The notes under the pieces are model-generated. The model saw only the letters and a program-made list of their open reading frames with translations. It made no database searches and was not told the origin of the DNA. From positions 1-47,841 of the forward strand of contig CAUJFJ010000338.1 of the NCBI GenBank assembly GCA_963169675.1: a DNA stretch of 47,841 nt, read 5' to 3'. Shown in pieces: positions 17,276-26,762 of the stretch. Source of the stretch: Bacteroidota bacterium. Its GTDB lineage: Bacteria; Bacteroidota; Bacteroidia; AKYH767-A; OLB10. Each line of letters opens with the position of its first letter. The first letter of the stretch is position 1. Both the position numbers and the translations under genes were made by a program.

Positions 17276-17345
17276 AGTTTTTCCTTTGTTTTTTAATAGC
17301 ACTTCAAAAAAAATACAGAAAAGTACAACCCTTTCTCAAAATTAC

Positions 17346-20300
17346 TTACTGCGAAATCATGGCATCGGCAGGTTCTTCTTTTTGACGGAATTTATCACGG
17401 AACTTACGGATCAAATCGCCGATTGTATCAAACTCTTCCCGGTAAAAAACACCAACACCTTGGGTATAGGGTGAGTTATAGTTATTGAGAACACTATTGT
17501 TGATAGTTTTATTAAATGCTCTGAAACGGAATTTTCCGTCTTCACTTACTTTTACTTCCACGTTGAAATCACCCACCAGATTGGAAGTGTTTTGACTGGT
17601 ATTGTTATTGTCAGAAACACCAACGTTGCCATCCAGTGTGACACGATCGTTAAAGAGCTGAGTAGACACTGCTATTTCTAATTCTTCCTGACTGAATGCG
17701 TCTGCGGCTCTGTAATTAACTCCCACATTAATAGATTCTGAAATTTGTGAAGCCCAGACACTGAGTTGTTGCGACAAAAATTCAGTCGCATTTGCAGATA
17801 CTCCGGATGAGGATGTGCCTGCATATTCAACTTCTGCTGCTCTTGAAAAGCGGTTTAATACAAGCAGACTCATAGTTTGTCTGCTCTTTTCTTGTTCAGT
17901 TGAAATGTATCTGTTAATAAGAGTCTCAGCAGTTGGGTCTATATCAGGGACCTTAATTTGAAATTGAATGGTTGGATTGAATAATTCATCTTTCAAACTC
18001 AATTGAACTTCCACAGGGACACGCTTCTTGAAAGTGGTATCCTGGAATAAATCGTATAAACTTGCTCGTAATTTATATACACCTTCCAGATCAATAATTG
18101 CATCATAAGGATCACCGCTCCATCGAATAGTTCCGCCCGGATTTATGGTGAATTTTTTATTGATCAAATTCTGCAATGTGAAAAGGTAATCGCCATTGCT
18201 GACCTGATAATCGCCATACATTTTAAATTCTCCCTGAGCATTGATTGACATATTTATATTGCCGGTACCTCTGCCTTTAATAATATCCCCAATTTTGGAA
18301 TCGAAGATAAGTTGTATTTCTGCATCGTTGGTAACATCCAGTTCAAAGTTCATGTTTATCCCTGAGAAATCAACTTCGCCGGATTGTGCCAGTTGGTTTT
18401 CTCCATCGTGAGTGATGAAATTAATGAAGCTGCTACTTGAAACTTCTTCCGGATTACTGAGTGGAATAAATATTTGAGTGTTCTTTTCTGTCTTCAATGC
18501 CAGATCAATATCAATTAAATCGAGCGGACCTCTGACTTTTACAATACCGGAGCCATAGGCTTTTCCATAATATAAATCGTTCTGCGACATGCTGGTATTC
18601 AGCATCTGGAAATTTTTAGCCGTTACATCAAATGAAAGCACAAAATCGGATAAGTGATCATGATAAACATAGCCGTCAACTTTGGCTTGATTTCCGTTTT
18701 CATCATTAACGGTAAAATTTTTAAACCGGAAGTAATTTTCTTCAAATTCAACTTCTTCAGAAAAGTTGTAATGTGTGTTCAGATAATCAAACCTGAAACT
18801 TGTTTGCTGCAGCCGGATTTTACCTTTCATTACAGGTTTGCTGGCAAGACCTGTAATTCGTAGCTCACCTGATGCTTTGCCTCTCAGTTCTGAAATCAGA
18901 TCTTTTGCATATCCACTGAAAGCAGAAAGATTTGTTTTTTGCATAGCGATTTTGAAATCCAGAGAATCATTTTTTTCTGCAATAAAATACTTTCCTTTTA
19001 CTTCAATATTTTTTATTCCACCGCGATCCACCAATGCATCAACTATGATTTTTTTCTCTTTAAGAATAAAACCGAAATCAATTTTTGCATCACCTAAAGT
19101 ATCTCCGTAAAGTTGAAGATCCTTTATAAACATATCAGATGTAATCCCCGGCGTTTTTAATATCCCTGAAAAAGTACCGGTGCCGGTCGCGAAGCCTCCC
19201 ATGTCAACATCATACAACGCAAGAATTGGATTAATGTCACGGGTGTCGAAGTTGGTTAATGATATGGTTAATTTGTCATTCAGATTTTCAGATACAGTTC
19301 CGCCAATATCAATTTTGTGATCTCCTGAGGAAAGGGAAAGATTGCTGATTGTCACTCTTCCTGAGTCAATTAATGCCGAATTGTTTTCATCAATATTCCA
19401 TATTTTATCGTTGACTTCAATATTGGAAGGCATGAATTTAAACTGCACCTGGCCTGTAGCTAAATAATTAGTCTGACCATTAATCTCAAATTTTGTAAGG
19501 TTACTGTCGCGGGCAGAACCTAAAATTGAAAATGATGAACTGTTTTTATCTGTATTTCCATTGATCCGGAAATTTGCTAATTTTAAAGTGTCATTTACGG
19601 TAATCAATTGCATGTTGTTGTTCACCAGAAGCCTTTGACCGGAGGTTGTGATTCCAATTTTTGTACCTTCAAACAGAAAGTCATCATATCTGATACTGTC
19701 AGATATGACATCAAGGGTTATGTTTTTTGTAACGTTATCAATATTGCCTGAAATGCGGGTGCCGGGACTAACCATTAATTCGGGCATGAAGATTTCGAAA
19801 AGAGGATCCGTCTGACCAAAGCTTAATTGATAATTCATTTTCAGCACATCGGATTTATTAGTCTTGCCTGGTTGTAATGCAGGAACATAGGTTGCAATCA
19901 GTTCCTGGATTTCTCCAAACATGGTAGTTCGTTTATAAGTACCTGTCAGGTCGAAATTTGCTATGTCCGATTTTAAGGAAGCATTTTGAATATTTCCGGT
20001 AACTTCGGAGTTATAGACAATAGATTTTATGGTGATAGAATCATTCAATTCCGAATAGTGCGTATTTCTTAAATTAACATAACCTGTCATGTTATCTATG
20101 TCGGATCCTTTAATTTTAATTTCAGCTGTAGTGTTTAGTGTTGCAGAGGAATCCCTGTCAATAAGGTTTAATTTGGCTAAATGAGCATTTTTGATTTCCG
20201 CTTTAAAATCGAATACAGGGAGTTTGTGACTTAAATCGATATTCCCTTTGAAGTCAAGTCCCAGATTGTTTTCATTTACATTTAATATTCCATTGAATAA

Positions 20301-21740
20301 CTTGCGTGAAATTGTTCCATTTACAGTTATGTTTTTATAATCATAGCCATTTAAAAAGAGTGAAGTAATGTTACCATCCATCTTGGCATTTACCTTCGCA
20401 AGTGAAAAGCCATTTCCTTTAACTTGTGTTTTGAATGTTGTTTTTCCTAAAATATTGCTGTTGTTACTTAGTGTTCCAATATCAAAACCAATTGCAGATA
20501 AGTGTCCCGAATAGGAGCTCTTATCAAAGTCATCTTCAATTTTTAAATTTAAGTCAGATGATACATATCCTAAATCTGTTTGCGCATTTCCATAGGCAAC
20601 AAAGTCATTTAAGAATCCGGTAAATTTCCCTGATATTTTGACTGAACCAAGTAATGCTAAATTGTCAGGCAAATCAATGTTTTCATTTCCGGTAAAAGGA
20701 AATACTGGGATAGATTCAATTTCATCATAATCTGTTGCCAGTTCTTCTACAACAAGATCAAAAAATGATTCATTGAAATCGGGGAGACCGGCAATACTGA
20801 TGTCGCCTTTGAATGTTGAATGATCAGCAAACGCGATGTTCAGGTTTTTACCTCTTAGCTGGTCAATGGTACCTCTGACTTTTCCACTGAATTCAATGCT
20901 TTTATCGAGACCTTCCAACTCAGTTGCAAAGTATACAAGGTCATTGGATGATAAATTGCTTTCTTCAAACTGAGAGTTAATCCTAACTTTATGAATGAAA
21001 TCATCAAAGTCTTCAAAATCTTCATAGATGAAAGTTATTGCTCCCTGAATTTGTGACTCATTGGTTTTAATCAGCAGGTTTTCAAATTCCATTCTAACCG
21101 GAGTGAATTTGGCAGTGGCCTCAAAATATTCTATTTCAAATCCGCTTTTTTCTGTAAAGCTTATGTTTTCAATAGATGCAAAAACGGTATCTTCATCTAG
21201 TTTGAAGTCTTGAACGGTAGCGTTCAGGTTTAATAATCTTATGTCATCAAAATCGACTCCTTTGAAATAATCATTATACCGGTTATCCCGATATACAAAT
21301 TGCATATTGGTTAATTCTATTTCTCCCGGATTAAAGTCAAAAGGTTTTGAAGCAGTTGTATCTTTACTTCCTGAGTCAAAATAATCGATAAGAAATTTAA
21401 AGTTCAGTCCTTTTTCATTGGGGTATTTTTGAATTTTTACAATCCCGTCATTGAGGGTGATACCGGAAAAGTAAATTTTACGCTGCCCCGGAGCGAACAT
21501 TTCAATGGAAGTATTTATTTCAGCAGCATACAAGAGGGTGTCTTTATGCAGGTCTTCAACATAAATGCCTTTTATGGAAAGTGTTTTAATAAATTCCAGA
21601 TGGATTGCGTCGATTGTGACCCTGGCTTTTAGTTCATCAGAAAGATATGCTGTAACACGTTGTACAATCCATGTTTGTACGGCTGGGATTCGGATACTAT
21701 ATACCAGTCCTATGGTCAGCAGGAACAGGCTGAAAAGCAC
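17346..21740 (-). CDS. TamB-like translocation/assembly module protein (DUF490 C-terminus)
   Basis: 1464 residues in the ORF track. A hydrophobic N-terminal anchor is followed by RIPAVQTWIVQRVTAYLSDELKARVTI, the AsmA/TamB-like opening, then long beta-taco repeats and a C-terminal DUF490 domain (PGGTIRWSGDPYDAIIDLEGVYKLRAS, FQIKVPDIDPTAETLINRYI, then a C-terminal NVEVKVSEDGKFRFRAFN region). TamB proteins span the periplasm and are linked to outer-membrane protein assembly or phospholipid transport. The track's start is GTG at 21740, which cuts into the anchor; the frame stays open upstream to 21824 but holds no ATG. An ATT at 21770 would give the more natural MKKFLKITAIVLFSLFLL. It is divergent from tsaD with a short promoter gap. 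Confidence 0.88.
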   Translation of the reverse strand: MLFSLFLLTIGLVYSIRIPAVQTWIVQRVTAYLSDELKARVTIDAIHLEFIKTLSIKGIYVEDLHKDTLLYAAEINTSIEMFAPGQRKIYFSGITLNDGIVKIQKYPNEKGLNFKFLIDYFDSGSKDTTASKPFDFNPGEIELTNMQFVYRDNRYNDYFKGVDFDDIRLLNLNATVQDFKLDEDTVFASIENISFTEKSGFEIEYFEATAKFTPVRMEFENLLIKTNESQIQGAITFIYEDFEDFDDFIHKVRINSQFEESNLSSNDLVYFATELEGLDKSIEFSGKVRGTIDQLRGKNLNIAFADHSTFKGDISIAGLPDFNESFFDLVVEELATDYDEIESIPVFPFTGNENIDLPDNLALLGSVKISGKFTGFLNDFVAYGNAQTDLGYVSSDLNLKIEDDFDKSSYSGHLSAIGFDIGTLSNNSNILGKTTFKTQVKGNGFSLAKVNAKMDGNITSLFLNGYDYKNITVNGTISRKLFNGILNVNENNLGLDFKGNIDLSHKLPVFDFKAEIKNAHLAKLNLIDRDSSATLNTTAEIKIKGSDIDNMTGYVNLRNTHYSELNDSITIKSIVYNSEVTGNIQNASLKSDIANFDLTGTYKRTTMFGEIQELIATYVPALQPGKTNKSDVLKMNYQLSFGQTDPLFEIFMPELMVSPGTRISGNIDNVTKNITLDVISDSIRYDDFLFEGTKIGITTSGQRLLVNNNMQLITVNDTLKLANFRINGNTDKNSSSFSILGSARDSNLTKFEINGQTNYLATGQVQFKFMPSNIEVNDKIWNIDENNSALIDSGRVTISNLSLSSGDHKIDIGGTVSENLNDKLTISLTNFDTRDINPILALYDVDMGGFATGTGTFSGILKTPGITSDMFIKDLQLYGDTLGDAKIDFGFILKEKKIIVDALVDRGGIKNIEVKGKYFIAEKNDSLDFKIAMQKTNLSAFSGYAKDLISELRGKASGELRITGLASKPVMKGKIRLQQTSFRFDYLNTHYNFSEEVEFEENYFRFKNFTVNDENGNQAKVDGYVYHDHLSDFVLSFDVTAKNFQMLNTSMSQNDLYYGKAYGSGIVKVRGPLDLIDIDLALKTEKNTQIFIPLSNPEEVSSSSFINFITHDGENQLAQSGEVDFSGINMNFELDVTNDAEIQLIFDSKIGDIIKGRGTGNINMSINAQGEFKMYGDYQVSNGDYLFTLQNLINKKFTINPGGTIRWSGDPYDAIIDLEGVYKLRASLYDLFQDTTFKKRVPVEVQLSLKDELFNPTIQFQIKVPDIDPTAETLINRYISTEQEKSRQTMSLLVLNRFSRAAEVEYAGTSSSGVSANATEFLSQQLSVWASQISESINVGVNYRAADAFSQEELEIAVSTQLFNDRVTLDGNVGVSDNNNTSQNTSNLVGDFNVEVKVSEDGKFRFRAFNKTINNSVLNNYNSPYTQGVGVFYREEFDTIGDLIRKFRDKFRQKEEPADAMISQ

Positions 21741-21810
21741 AATTGCAGTTATTTTGAGGAACTTTTTAATAGGATTACAATTGTTTAATGGGTTGTTCGA
21801 TCTGATAACG

Positions 21811-21818
21811 TAATTTTG
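21811..21818 (+). promoter_or_regulatory. -7 element (TAATTTTG) of tsaD
   Basis: TAATTTTG matches TAnnTTTG and is 35 bases before the ATG at 21854. It lies within the upstream extension of the TamB reading frame, on the opposite strand. Confidence 0.55.
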
Positions 21819-21853
21819 TGCCGGTTACACCATTCAAATGTGAATTATTATTT

Positions 21854-22879
21854 ATGAAACCGGTACTGATATTAGGAATTGAATCATCTTGCGACGATAC
21901 TGCTGCTGCGGTGAGCGTGAATGACAAAATTCTTGCCAATGTTGTTGCCGGACAAAAGGTTCATGAAGCTTTTGGTGGTGTGGTCCCGGAATTGGCTTCC
22001 AGGGCTCATCAGCAGCATATCATTCCTGTTGTCGATCAGGCTCTCCGTCAGGCAAATGTAAGTAAAAAAGACCTTGATGCCATAGCATTTACGAATGGTC
22101 CGGGTTTGTTAGGTGCCCTTATGGTTGGCTCCTCTTTCGCTAAGTCATTTGGACTGGCTTTGGGAATACCGATTATTGAAGTGAATCACATGCAAGCCCA
22201 TGTTTTGGCTCACTTTGCCCGATTGCCAGAAATAGAATCCCGTACACCATCTTTTCCATTCCTTTGCCTTACAGTTTCCGGAGGTCACACTCAATTGATA
22301 ATTGTACGGGAACATAATGATTTTGAGCTTATTGGACAAACTCAAGACGATGCTGCCGGGGAGGCATTTGATAAAATTGCAAAAATTATTGGATTGCCTT
22401 ATCCTGGAGGCCCGGTTATAGATCAGTTGGCTAAGATGGGTAATCCAGCTGCATTCAGATTCCCCCATCCGCAGGTACCTAATCTGGATTTTAGTTTCAG
22501 CGGTCTTAAGACTTCTATTTTATATTTCCTGAACAAACAGCAGCAGGCTGATGCAACTTTTACCGAATCCCATTTGAATGATATTTGTGCTTCAGTGCAG
22601 GCTACCATTGTTGCCATTTTATTAAAGAAACTTAAATTGGCTTCTGAACAAACCGGCATTAAAACCATTGCTATTGCTGGTGGCGTGAGTGCTAATTCTG
22701 GACTTAGGAGCGCACTTTTAGAAGCAGCAACAGAAAATGGCTGGGATTTATTTATCCCGCCTTTTCAATTTTGCACCGATAATGCAGCAATGATTGCCGT
22801 CGCCGGTTACTATAAGTTTCTGAAAGGTGATTTTGCCTCCCAGAAAACTGCTCCATTTGCCCGTTTCGCAGGATTGTGA
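21854..22879 (+). CDS. tsaD: tRNA N6-adenosine threonylcarbamoyltransferase TsaD
   Basis: 341 residues from the ATG at 21854; the GTG at 21818 in the ORF track sits in the promoter. The start LILGIESSCDDTAAAV is the family hallmark (ASKHA ATPase fold). The metal-binding HxxxH motif is NHMQAH with H112 and H116, and AGGVSANSGLR plus FCTDNAAMIAVAGYY mark the C-terminal nucleotide- and metal-binding blocks. TsaD transfers the threonylcarbamoyl group from TC-AMP to A37 of ANN-decoding tRNAs (t6A), working with TsaB and TsaE. Length is normal. The gene is divergent from the TamB-like gene, an arrangement I recall from other Bacteroidota. Confidence 0.97.
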   Translation: MKPVLILGIESSCDDTAAAVSVNDKILANVVAGQKVHEAFGGVVPELASRAHQQHIIPVVDQALRQANVSKKDLDAIAFTNGPGLLGALMVGSSFAKSFGLALGIPIIEVNHMQAHVLAHFARLPEIESRTPSFPFLCLTVSGGHTQLIIVREHNDFELIGQTQDDAAGEAFDKIAKIIGLPYPGGPVIDQLAKMGNPAAFRFPHPQVPNLDFSFSGLKTSILYFLNKQQQADATFTESHLNDICASVQATIVAILLKKLKLASEQTGIKTIAIAGGVSANSGLRSALLEAATENGWDLFIPPFQFCTDNAAMIAVAGYYKFLKGDFASQKTAPFARFAGL

Positions 22880-23007
22880 AATGAATTGTGGATAAGTTTC
22901 GATCCAGCAGGGGTATTACCGCTATTTAACCATTTACCTTCGCATTATCAATTGGTTACACGGATGTGATTCACCAACCAACAAATTAATTATAGCTACC
23001 AAAAACC

Positions 23008-23916
23008 ATGGAAAACAAATCAAACCCCGCTACTGAGAAAAAGGGTGGGAACAACAAAATCTGGATTATCCTGCTGGCATTGTCCGGAATTCTTAACATT
23101 TATCAATGGCAGAACACCAATACCGTTGTTGAAGGGTATGAAGTAAAAACAGACAGTTTGATGACTGCCAAAATGGAAGTTGAGAAGGAGCTTGGTGATA
23201 CCTATCAGGAATTAAATCAGTACAAAGGTATCAATGAACGTCTCGACAGTTTGCTTGCAGAGGCAAACACTACCATCGATCAGCAAAAAGAACGAATCGA
23301 AAAAATGCTGAAAAATGAGAAGAATTCAGCATCTCTGAATAAAAAGCTTCGTGCTGAACTGGAGGAAATAAAAAAGTTACGTGATGAGTATCTAGATAAA
23401 ATAGATAAGCTGCTCGTTGAAAATGATCAGTTGAAAAAAGATAAGCAAGAACTTACAACAACTGTTGAGAACCTATCCAAAAATCTCGAGACCACTGTTA
23501 ATACAGCTTCTGTACTCAAGTCTGAATATATGAATGTGAAGTCGTACAAAAAACGTGGTAGCTCAAAATATTCTGAAACAGCAATGGCAAAACGTACCAA
23601 CAAAATGGAAGTTTGTTTTTCAGTTTTAGAAAATAAAATTGCGAAATCCGGTGAGAAGGAAGTTTATCTTCGTATTGTAGAACCAGGAGGTAAAACTATG
23701 GGTGCAACTTCACAAGGCTCCAGTACTTTTAAAATGGCTAATTCTGGTGAAGAAGTTCAGTTCACTGCCACTACAAAAATTAATTACGATAACTCTAAGC
23801 AGGATGTATGCCTCAAATGGGAAGAACAGGAACGCGTTTTTGCTCCGGGAACTTATGTAGTTGAAGTGTATGTTGATGGAAATCTGAGCGCAGCCTCTTC
23901 GCATATTTTGAAGTAA
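23008..23916 (+). CDS. Hypothetical membrane-anchored coiled-coil protein
   Basis: 302 residues, function unknown. A hydrophilic lysine-rich N-terminus (1-16) precedes a single hydrophobic segment (about 17-34, KIWIILLALSGILNIYQW), so it is probably an inner-membrane anchor with the rest in the periplasm. Residues about 45-165 are a long, charged coiled coil with heptad-like leucines (DQQKERIEKMLKNEKNSASL, LLVENDQLKKDKQEL). The C-terminal 130 residues form a beta-rich domain (KRTNKMEVCFSVLENKIAKS...VYLRIVEPGGK...GTYVVEVYVDG). The layout suggests a spacer-plus-ligand-binding domain. I recall similar proteins in other Bacteroidota without a known role. TACCTTCG at 22935-22942 is a near-match -7 element. 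A strong terminator follows. Confidence 0.72.
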   Translation: MENKSNPATEKKGGNNKIWIILLALSGILNIYQWQNTNTVVEGYEVKTDSLMTAKMEVEKELGDTYQELNQYKGINERLDSLLAEANTTIDQQKERIEKMLKNEKNSASLNKKLRAELEEIKKLRDEYLDKIDKLLVENDQLKKDKQELTTTVENLSKNLETTVNTASVLKSEYMNVKSYKKRGSSKYSETAMAKRTNKMEVCFSVLENKIAKSGEKEVYLRIVEPGGKTMGATSQGSSTFKMANSGEEVQFTATTKINYDNSKQDVCLKWEEQERVFAPGTYVVEVYVDGNLSAASSHILK

Positions 23917-23951
23917 TCATTAATCAGGTTTAATTCTTTATAAAACAAAAA

Positions 23952-23980
23952 AAAGTCCCGGCAATCCCGGGACTTTTTAA
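23952..23980. terminator. Bidirectional terminator between the coiled-coil gene and lon
   Basis: Perfect ten-base arms AAAGTCCCGG (23952-23961) and CCGGGACTTT (23967-23976), five-base loop, A-run before and T-run after. It serves the coiled-coil gene (+) and lon (-). Confidence 0.9.
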
Positions 23981-24002
23981 TTTATATAACCTGACAAACA
24001 AG

Positions 24003-26582
24003 CTATTTTTTCTTTTTGATTTTTGCTTTGGGTTTCACCGGAGTATTTTTTTTCGGACTCACTTTAATCTCCTTTTTTACGGCTGCAGTTACTTCTTTTG
24101 GAATGTTATTGCCGGTTGCTGGAGTTGTATTTTGAAAATTAAGAGGATTCTTTACTTTTTCATTCAGCAAAGCAAGTTTAACCACTTCGATCATTTCCTT
24201 TACATAATGAAATTTCAGGCCGGTTAAATAGTGTTCCTTTATTTCAATTATATCTTTCTTGTTTTCTTCGCTGAGAATGATATCTGTAATTCCTGCTCTT
24301 TTTGCAGCCAGAATTTTTTCTTTTATTCCGCCAACAGGCAATACTTTTCCGCGTAAAGTTATTTCACCGGTCATAGCAAGTTTTCTCCTGATTTTTCTTT
24401 GGCTGAAAGCAGATGCTAAAGAGGTAAGCATGGTAATACCTGCTGATGGACCGTCTTTTGGAGTGGCACCTTCAGGTACGTGAATGTGCACATCCCAGTT
24501 TTCGAACAGTTCAGGTGAGATGTCTAATTGATCAGAATGTGATTTAAGATATGCCAGTGCGATCACTGCTGACTCTTTCATCACATCTCCCAGGTTTCCG
24601 GTTAATGTAAGTTTACCTTTTCCTTTACTCAGGGAAGTTTCAATGAATAAAATATCTCCTCCTACCGGGGTCCAGGCAAGACCGGTTACAACCCCGGCAA
24701 CATTGTTGTCAATTGACTTTTCTTTTTGGAAAATCGGAGCACCCAATGATTTTCTTAATTGCTCTTCATTGATTTTTACTTCGTATTTTTCTTCCAAGGC
24801 TACAGATTTAGCTATGGATCTGATTACCGAAGCAATTTGTTTTTCCAAAGTTCTTACTCCTGATTCACTTGTGTAGTCTTCTATGATTCTTTCAAGAATT
24901 TTATCAGATAAAACAGCCTGTCCTTTTTTCAGTCCATGTGCTTCAAGTTGTTTCGGAACCAGGTGCTTGATCGCAATCTGAATTTTTTCTTCTACGGTAT
25001 AGCCATTAATTTCAATGATTTCCATTCTGTCGCGTAAAGCTGGCTGAATAGAGCTCAACGAATTAGCCGTTGCTATGAATAGTACTTTTGACAGATCGTA
25101 TTCAATCTCCACATAATTATCGTAGAAACTTGTGTTTTGTTCCGGATCAAGAACTTCCAGCAATGCAGAAGATGGATCACCATGAAAATCGTGAGTAAGT
25201 TTGTCGATTTCATCCAGTACAAAAACCGGATTTGATGACTTAGCTTTTTTAAGATTTTGAATAATTCTGCCCGGCATTGCACCTATATAGGTTTTACGGT
25301 GTCCTCTTATTTCAGCTTCATCCCTCAAACCACCCAGCGACATGCGAACATATTTTCTTCCCAATGCTTTAGCCACTGATTTTCCCAATGATGTTTTTCC
25401 TACACCGGGAGGGCCATATAAACACATAATTGGTGATTTCATGTTTCCCTTTAGCTTTAAAACGGCAAGGTATTCCATGATTCTGTTTTTCACCTTATCC
25501 AAACCATAGTGATCGGCATTCAATACTTTTTCAGCACGCTTTAAATCGAAATTGTCGGTTGTGAATTCACTCCAGGGTAATTCGAGGAGCAGTTCCAGAT
25601 AATTTAAGGTGACTGAATATTCTGCTGCAGCTGGATTTATTCTGTTTAATCGTTCCAGTTCTTTTTCAAATACCGCATTTACTTCTTTCGACCATTTCTT
25701 CTTAGATGCTTTAAGTCTCAGTTCATCAATTTCCTGATCCTGAGAATTACCACCAAGTTCTTCCTGAATGGTTTTTAATTGCTGATTTAAAAAGTACTCA
25801 CGTTGTTGTTTGTCAATATCAATTTTAACTTTTGACTGAATCTGATTTTTTAATTCTAAAAGTTGCAATTCCTGAGTTAAGTATTGCAAAACCTGAGTAG
25901 CTCTTTCTTTCAGATCGGTCATTTCTAACAGCTGTTGTTTTCTGGCAACATCTGCATTCATGTTAGATGAAATAAAATTGATCAGAAAGGAGGGACTTTC
26001 AATATTTTTGATTGCAAACGAAGCCTCAGTTGGAATGTTAGGAGACTGGGTAATAATTTGCAAGGAGAGATCTCTCAAAGAATCAATGAGTGCATTAAAT
26101 TCTTTTTCATTGTTGATGACCTTTTTATCTGCAACAGGTAAAATTGAAGCCTTAATGTAGGGTTCAGACTCCTTCACCTCACTGATGATAAAGCGTTTTT
26201 TACCCTGAATAATAACGGTGGTATTGCCATCCGGCATGCGCAACATTTTAATGATGTGTGCAACTGTTCCTACCGAATGTAAATCTGATGCTTTCGGATC
26301 TTCTACCGTACTGTCTTTTTGAGATACAACTCCAATGATCTTATCGGATTTGTAAGCATCCTTTATCAGCTTAATCGATTTATCACGACCGACCGTAATT
26401 GGAATTACTACACCGGGAAACAAAACCGTATTTCTTAAAGGTAAAATTGAGAGGACATCCGGAATGTTTTCCGCATTCATGCTCTCCTCATCTTCTGATG
26501 ATAGCAAAGGAATTAAATCCGGTTCATCGTCTGATAATCCTGAAATTCCATAAATGTTGTTGGTATAAGCGTTGTCGAACAT
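24003..26582 (-). CDS. lon: ATP-dependent protease Lon
   Basis: 859 residues. The N-terminal LON substrate-binding domain (about 42-250, SILPLRNTVLFPGVVIPI) is followed by a helical linker, an AAA+ module with Walker A YGPPGVGKTS at 390-398 and the sensor-type SLGGLRDEAEIRGHRKTYIGA block, and the S16 peptidase domain with catalytic Ser713 (PKDGPSAGIT) and Lys754 (GGIKEKILAAKR). It degrades misfolded and regulatory proteins in the cytoplasm. A lysine- and proline-rich tail of about 45 residues (from about 815, ending KPKAKIKKKK) goes beyond the typical Lon C-terminus. An inverted repeat lies just before the start. The terminator at 23952 closes the 3' end. Confidence 0.97.
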   Translation of the reverse strand: MFDNAYTNNIYGISGLSDDEPDLIPLLSSEDEESMNAENIPDVLSILPLRNTVLFPGVVIPITVGRDKSIKLIKDAYKSDKIIGVVSQKDSTVEDPKASDLHSVGTVAHIIKMLRMPDGNTTVIIQGKKRFIISEVKESEPYIKASILPVADKKVINNEKEFNALIDSLRDLSLQIITQSPNIPTEASFAIKNIESPSFLINFISSNMNADVARKQQLLEMTDLKERATQVLQYLTQELQLLELKNQIQSKVKIDIDKQQREYFLNQQLKTIQEELGGNSQDQEIDELRLKASKKKWSKEVNAVFEKELERLNRINPAAAEYSVTLNYLELLLELPWSEFTTDNFDLKRAEKVLNADHYGLDKVKNRIMEYLAVLKLKGNMKSPIMCLYGPPGVGKTSLGKSVAKALGRKYVRMSLGGLRDEAEIRGHRKTYIGAMPGRIIQNLKKAKSSNPVFVLDEIDKLTHDFHGDPSSALLEVLDPEQNTSFYDNYVEIEYDLSKVLFIATANSLSSIQPALRDRMEIIEINGYTVEEKIQIAIKHLVPKQLEAHGLKKGQAVLSDKILERIIEDYTSESGVRTLEKQIASVIRSIAKSVALEEKYEVKINEEQLRKSLGAPIFQKEKSIDNNVAGVVTGLAWTPVGGDILFIETSLSKGKGKLTLTGNLGDVMKESAVIALAYLKSHSDQLDISPELFENWDVHIHVPEGATPKDGPSAGITMLTSLASAFSQRKIRRKLAMTGEITLRGKVLPVGGIKEKILAAKRAGITDIILSEENKKDIIEIKEHYLTGLKFHYVKEMIEVVKLALLNEKVKNPLNFQNTTPATGNNIPKEVTAAVKKEIKVSPKKNTPVKPKAKIKKKK

Positions 26583-26598
26583 GAAATATTAGATAAGA

Positions 26599-26628
26599 GT
26601 CATTTTGGCAGTGTGTTTGCAAAATGAC
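26599..26628. repeat. Perfect 9-bp inverted repeat in the lon upstream region
   Basis: GTCATTTTG and CAAAATGAC separated by 12 bases, ending 17 bases before the lon ATG (26582, minus strand). It may be an operator or a leader hairpin. The plus strand across it reads TGGCAGTGTGTTTGCA, with GG and GC ten bases apart as in sigma-54 promoters, though no gene lies downstream in that direction. Confidence 0.5.
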
Positions 26629-26762
26629 AGGTTAAACTGTTAGCCGTTCTATTAGTCAATTGATATGCCAAACGACAGCCTTGTTGAAATGGGATGCTTA
26701 TAAAGTTTGTATTATTCTAAAAATCAATTAATTGCAATAATTTAATAATTAATTACTGATTT

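Noticed and set aside
22880-23007. A structured RNA or riboswitch between tsaD and the coiled-coil gene
   Set aside because: The 128 bases show no stable hairpin or conserved riboswitch pattern by eye.
26607-26620. A working sigma-54 promoter facing away from lon
   Set aside because: The match is good, but no gene lies downstream on that strand and it falls inside the inverted repeat; kept only as a lead in findings.
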